8,167 bases of DNA. Source: Myxococcales bacterium (GTDB taxonomy: Bacteria; Myxococcota_A; Polyangia; Polyangiales; Polyangiaceae). Below are positions 6,944 to 8,167 of the stretch, piece by piece. Numbering within the stretch: the first letter of the stretch is position 1; each line of letters begins with the position of its first letter. Location of the stretch: contig JAHFDX010000143.1 in NCBI GenBank assembly GCA_023248785.1, positions 1 to 8,167 of the forward strand. The letters are read 5' to 3'. Both the position numbers and the translations under genes were made by a program. The notes below the pieces were generated by a model. That model was not told where the DNA came from. It did no database searches and was given only the letters and a program-made list of their open reading frames with translations.

Positions 6944-7411
6944 CTACAGCCCTTCCATCAACTTCGCCAGCCGCACCCGTTCTTCGGTTGGCAATTTCTT
7001 GCGTACGACGTCGAGCAGGTTCTTTTCGTCCACGACGTGCTGTTCGTACTCGCGCCGAAGACGGTCGAACATGATCTCGACCTGCGTGAAATCTGCAACC
7101 GATGAGTGAAGCGCGTGAACGAGGCGCGCCGTGAGTCCGCTGATTCGATCGTGCCCGCTTTCGAGCGCGTCTACCGACAACGCAAGTTCCGGGAGGGTCT
7201 TGCGAAGTTCGAGGAAGAGCGCTGCTTCCTCGCGCGCGAAATGTCCGAGTACGTCGCCCTCTAACGATGTGAGCGCCTCAAGAAGCTCGTCGCTCACCAC
7301 GACGAGCGTTGCGCGACCCGCTCGCAGGTCCCCCATGATGCGCTCGATCTCAAGCATCATGCGAAAGACCGTCAGGTGATCGTGCTCCAAATCTGAGAAA
7401 CTGCCGCTCAT
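6944..7411 (-). CDS. Hemerythrin HHE-domain protein
   Basis: Small all-helical cytoplasmic protein (155 aa) of the hemerythrin/HHE cation-binding type, which holds a di-iron site and binds O2 or responds to oxygen, NO or iron. Four amphipathic helices carry the ligand pattern: H10/H12 in LEHDHLTVF, H58 and E62 in GHFAREEAAL, H87 in LESGHDRI, and H125 with E129 in YEQHVVDEKNLL. The protein is a single domain with no fused sensor or output domain, so its exact role (oxygen carrier, iron store, NO response) cannot be told from sequence. I chose ATG 7411, which lies 4 nt after the stop of the upstream gene, over TTG 7447, which would overlap that gene; there is no strong ribosome site, so translation probably relies on reinitiation. 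It reads as the distal gene of a two-gene unit with the PHP-like gene. The stop is 7 bp from that of the convergent hydrolase gene. Confidence 0.9.
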   Translation of the reverse strand: MSGSFSDLEHDHLTVFRMMLEIERIMGDLRAGRATLVVVSDELLEALTSLEGDVLGHFAREEAALFLELRKTLPELALSVDALESGHDRISGLTARLVHALHSSVADFTQVEIMFDRLRREYEQHVVDEKNLLDVVRKKLPTEERVRLAKLMEGL

Positions 7412-7415
7412 CTGC

Positions 7416-8167
7416 TCATTCTGCGTGACCCCCGCGCAGATGTCCAAGGCGGTTCATGACCTTGCGCACATCAAAAGGATTGTCATGGCGCGGATAGAAG
7501 AGCGGGACGCTGCGTTTTCCTGGCTCCTTGCGCAGCGTCATTTTACTTTCGCGCAGAACCTTACGCACCATCATCGCAGACGCACCCGCCGGCGGCATCT
7601 GATGAACCTTCGGATCGTTCTCGGGGCGATTGAGAACATCGATAGGAACAATTCCGGGCGGCGCAAAAGGCCGGTTGGATACCGTGACCCAAACCGGGTT
7701 TGTGATTGCGTACGGATATACCGCGAACGTTTCCGCCGGGCGAAGCGCGCCAAACTGATCGCTGCTCAAGCCGAGCGGGCCTGCGAGTGAAGCCACTGCA
7801 TCCGTGATGAGAAGCGGCGGAAGTTCTTGTGCCTTCACGAGAGGAAACATCGAGTGTGAACCCACGGTTTCCACAGCAAACCAACTGTCGATGGGGTTTC
7901 CCTTCGCGTCGGTAGCGAGCGGAATATCGAGGGTGTCGCGGATGGGCGACCGCGAAAGATCCCGACTTTCATCGATGTCGAGCGACCTCGCAATGACACC
8001 GTTGCGATAGATGTTGACGCGCTTCACACCCATCCATGGCGCCGCCACGAGCGTGTACGTGAGCTTAATAGTGGCATCGGAAATCGCGAGCGTCTGACCC
8101 ATTGCGCCCTTAGCGGGATCATTCACATACAGATCGGGCATGGGTCCGTTCGTCGCAACTGCCCTTC
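7416..8167 (-). CDS. C-terminal part of a probable PHP-domain / CehA-McbA-like protein (5' end beyond window)
   Basis: Incomplete: the reading frame stays open to the right edge, running ATNGP immediately before the Met at 8141, so that Met is internal and not the start. The visible ~250 residues contain no PHP metal ligands. They resemble the C-terminal beta-rich segment that follows the PHP domain in CehA/McbA-type metallohydrolases: ATNGP, then a strand-rich region with APWMGVKRVNIYRNG, DSWFAVETVGSHSMFPLV and PYAITNPVWV, in the same order as I recall from that family. A lysine/arginine-rich tail (about the last 60 residues) follows. If correct, the full protein would be a secreted or periplasmic metal-dependent phosphoesterase-like protein; the substrate is unknown. 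The stop is 4 nt before the hemerythrin start, which implies co-transcription. The family assignment is from memory of motif order and is moderate only; the catalytic domain must lie outside the window. Confidence 0.55.
   Translation of the reverse strand, partial: RAVATNGPMPDLYVNDPAKGAMGQTLAISDATIKLTYTLVAAPWMGVKRVNIYRNGVIARSLDIDESRDLSRSPIRDTLDIPLATDAKGNPIDSWFAVETVGSHSMFPLVKAQELPPLLITDAVASLAGPLGLSSDQFGALRPAETFAVYPYAITNPVWVTVSNRPFAPPGIVPIDVLNRPENDPKVHQMPPAGASAMMVRKVLRESKMTLRKEPGKRSVPLFYPRHDNPFDVRKVMNRLGHLRGGHAE

Noticed and set aside
8010..8141. Met at 8141 as the true start of the right-hand gene
   Set aside because: The frame continues upstream without a stop to the window edge and reads a family-like ATNGP segment directly before this Met, so the gene is truncated by the window.

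Overview
The window is almost wholly coding: eight protein genes and less than 100 bp of intergenic DNA. I see no rRNA, tRNA, CRISPR array, insertion sequence or phage gene. The sequence is GC-rich with a GC bias at third codon positions. A PrsW-family membrane protease, an unusual Lgt-family protein with an HDHPG segment, a lipoprotein-like alkaline-phosphatase-fold hydrolase and the tail of what looks like a CehA/McbA-type PHP protein together suggest a Myxococcota-like (former deltaproteobacterial) chromosome. That placement is inference, not proof.

Layout. (1) 13-1746 (+): PrsW-type intramembrane metalloprotease with a large, probably extracytoplasmic TPR-like region inserted before the catalytic membrane core; its 5' end is uncertain because the frame stays open to the window edge. 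(2) A 73-bp gap with a possible sigma-70-like promoter leads into a compact operon, pntAA-pntAB-pntB (1820-4673, +), encoding a three-subunit proton-translocating NAD(P) transhydrogenase. Both internal junctions are 4-nt ATGA overlaps. (3) 4641-5591 (-): divergent Lgt-family membrane protein, overlapping the 3' end of pntB by 33 bp and meeting the next gene head to head. (4) 5581-6936 (+): probable lipoprotein of the sulfatase/phosphotransferase (alkaline phosphatase) superfamily; its ATG and an alternative ATG of the Lgt-like gene share one CATG. (5) 6944-7411 (-): hemerythrin-domain protein. (6) 7416 to the right edge (-): C-terminal part of a probable PHP/CehA-McbA-like protein, 4 nt upstream of the hemerythrin gene and probably co-transcribed with it.

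The transhydrogenase operon is ordinary energy and redox metabolism: it uses the proton gradient to make NADPH from NADH. The more unusual part is the divergent pair in the middle. One member is an Lgt homologue that lacks the expected HGG histidine and the Asn of the GRxGN motif. The other is a predicted surface hydrolase or transferase whose nucleophile position appears to be Thr rather than the Cys/Ser needed for formylglycine. I did not find a clear, wholly new multi-gene system. The best candidates for follow-up are this pair and the TPR-PrsW fusion.
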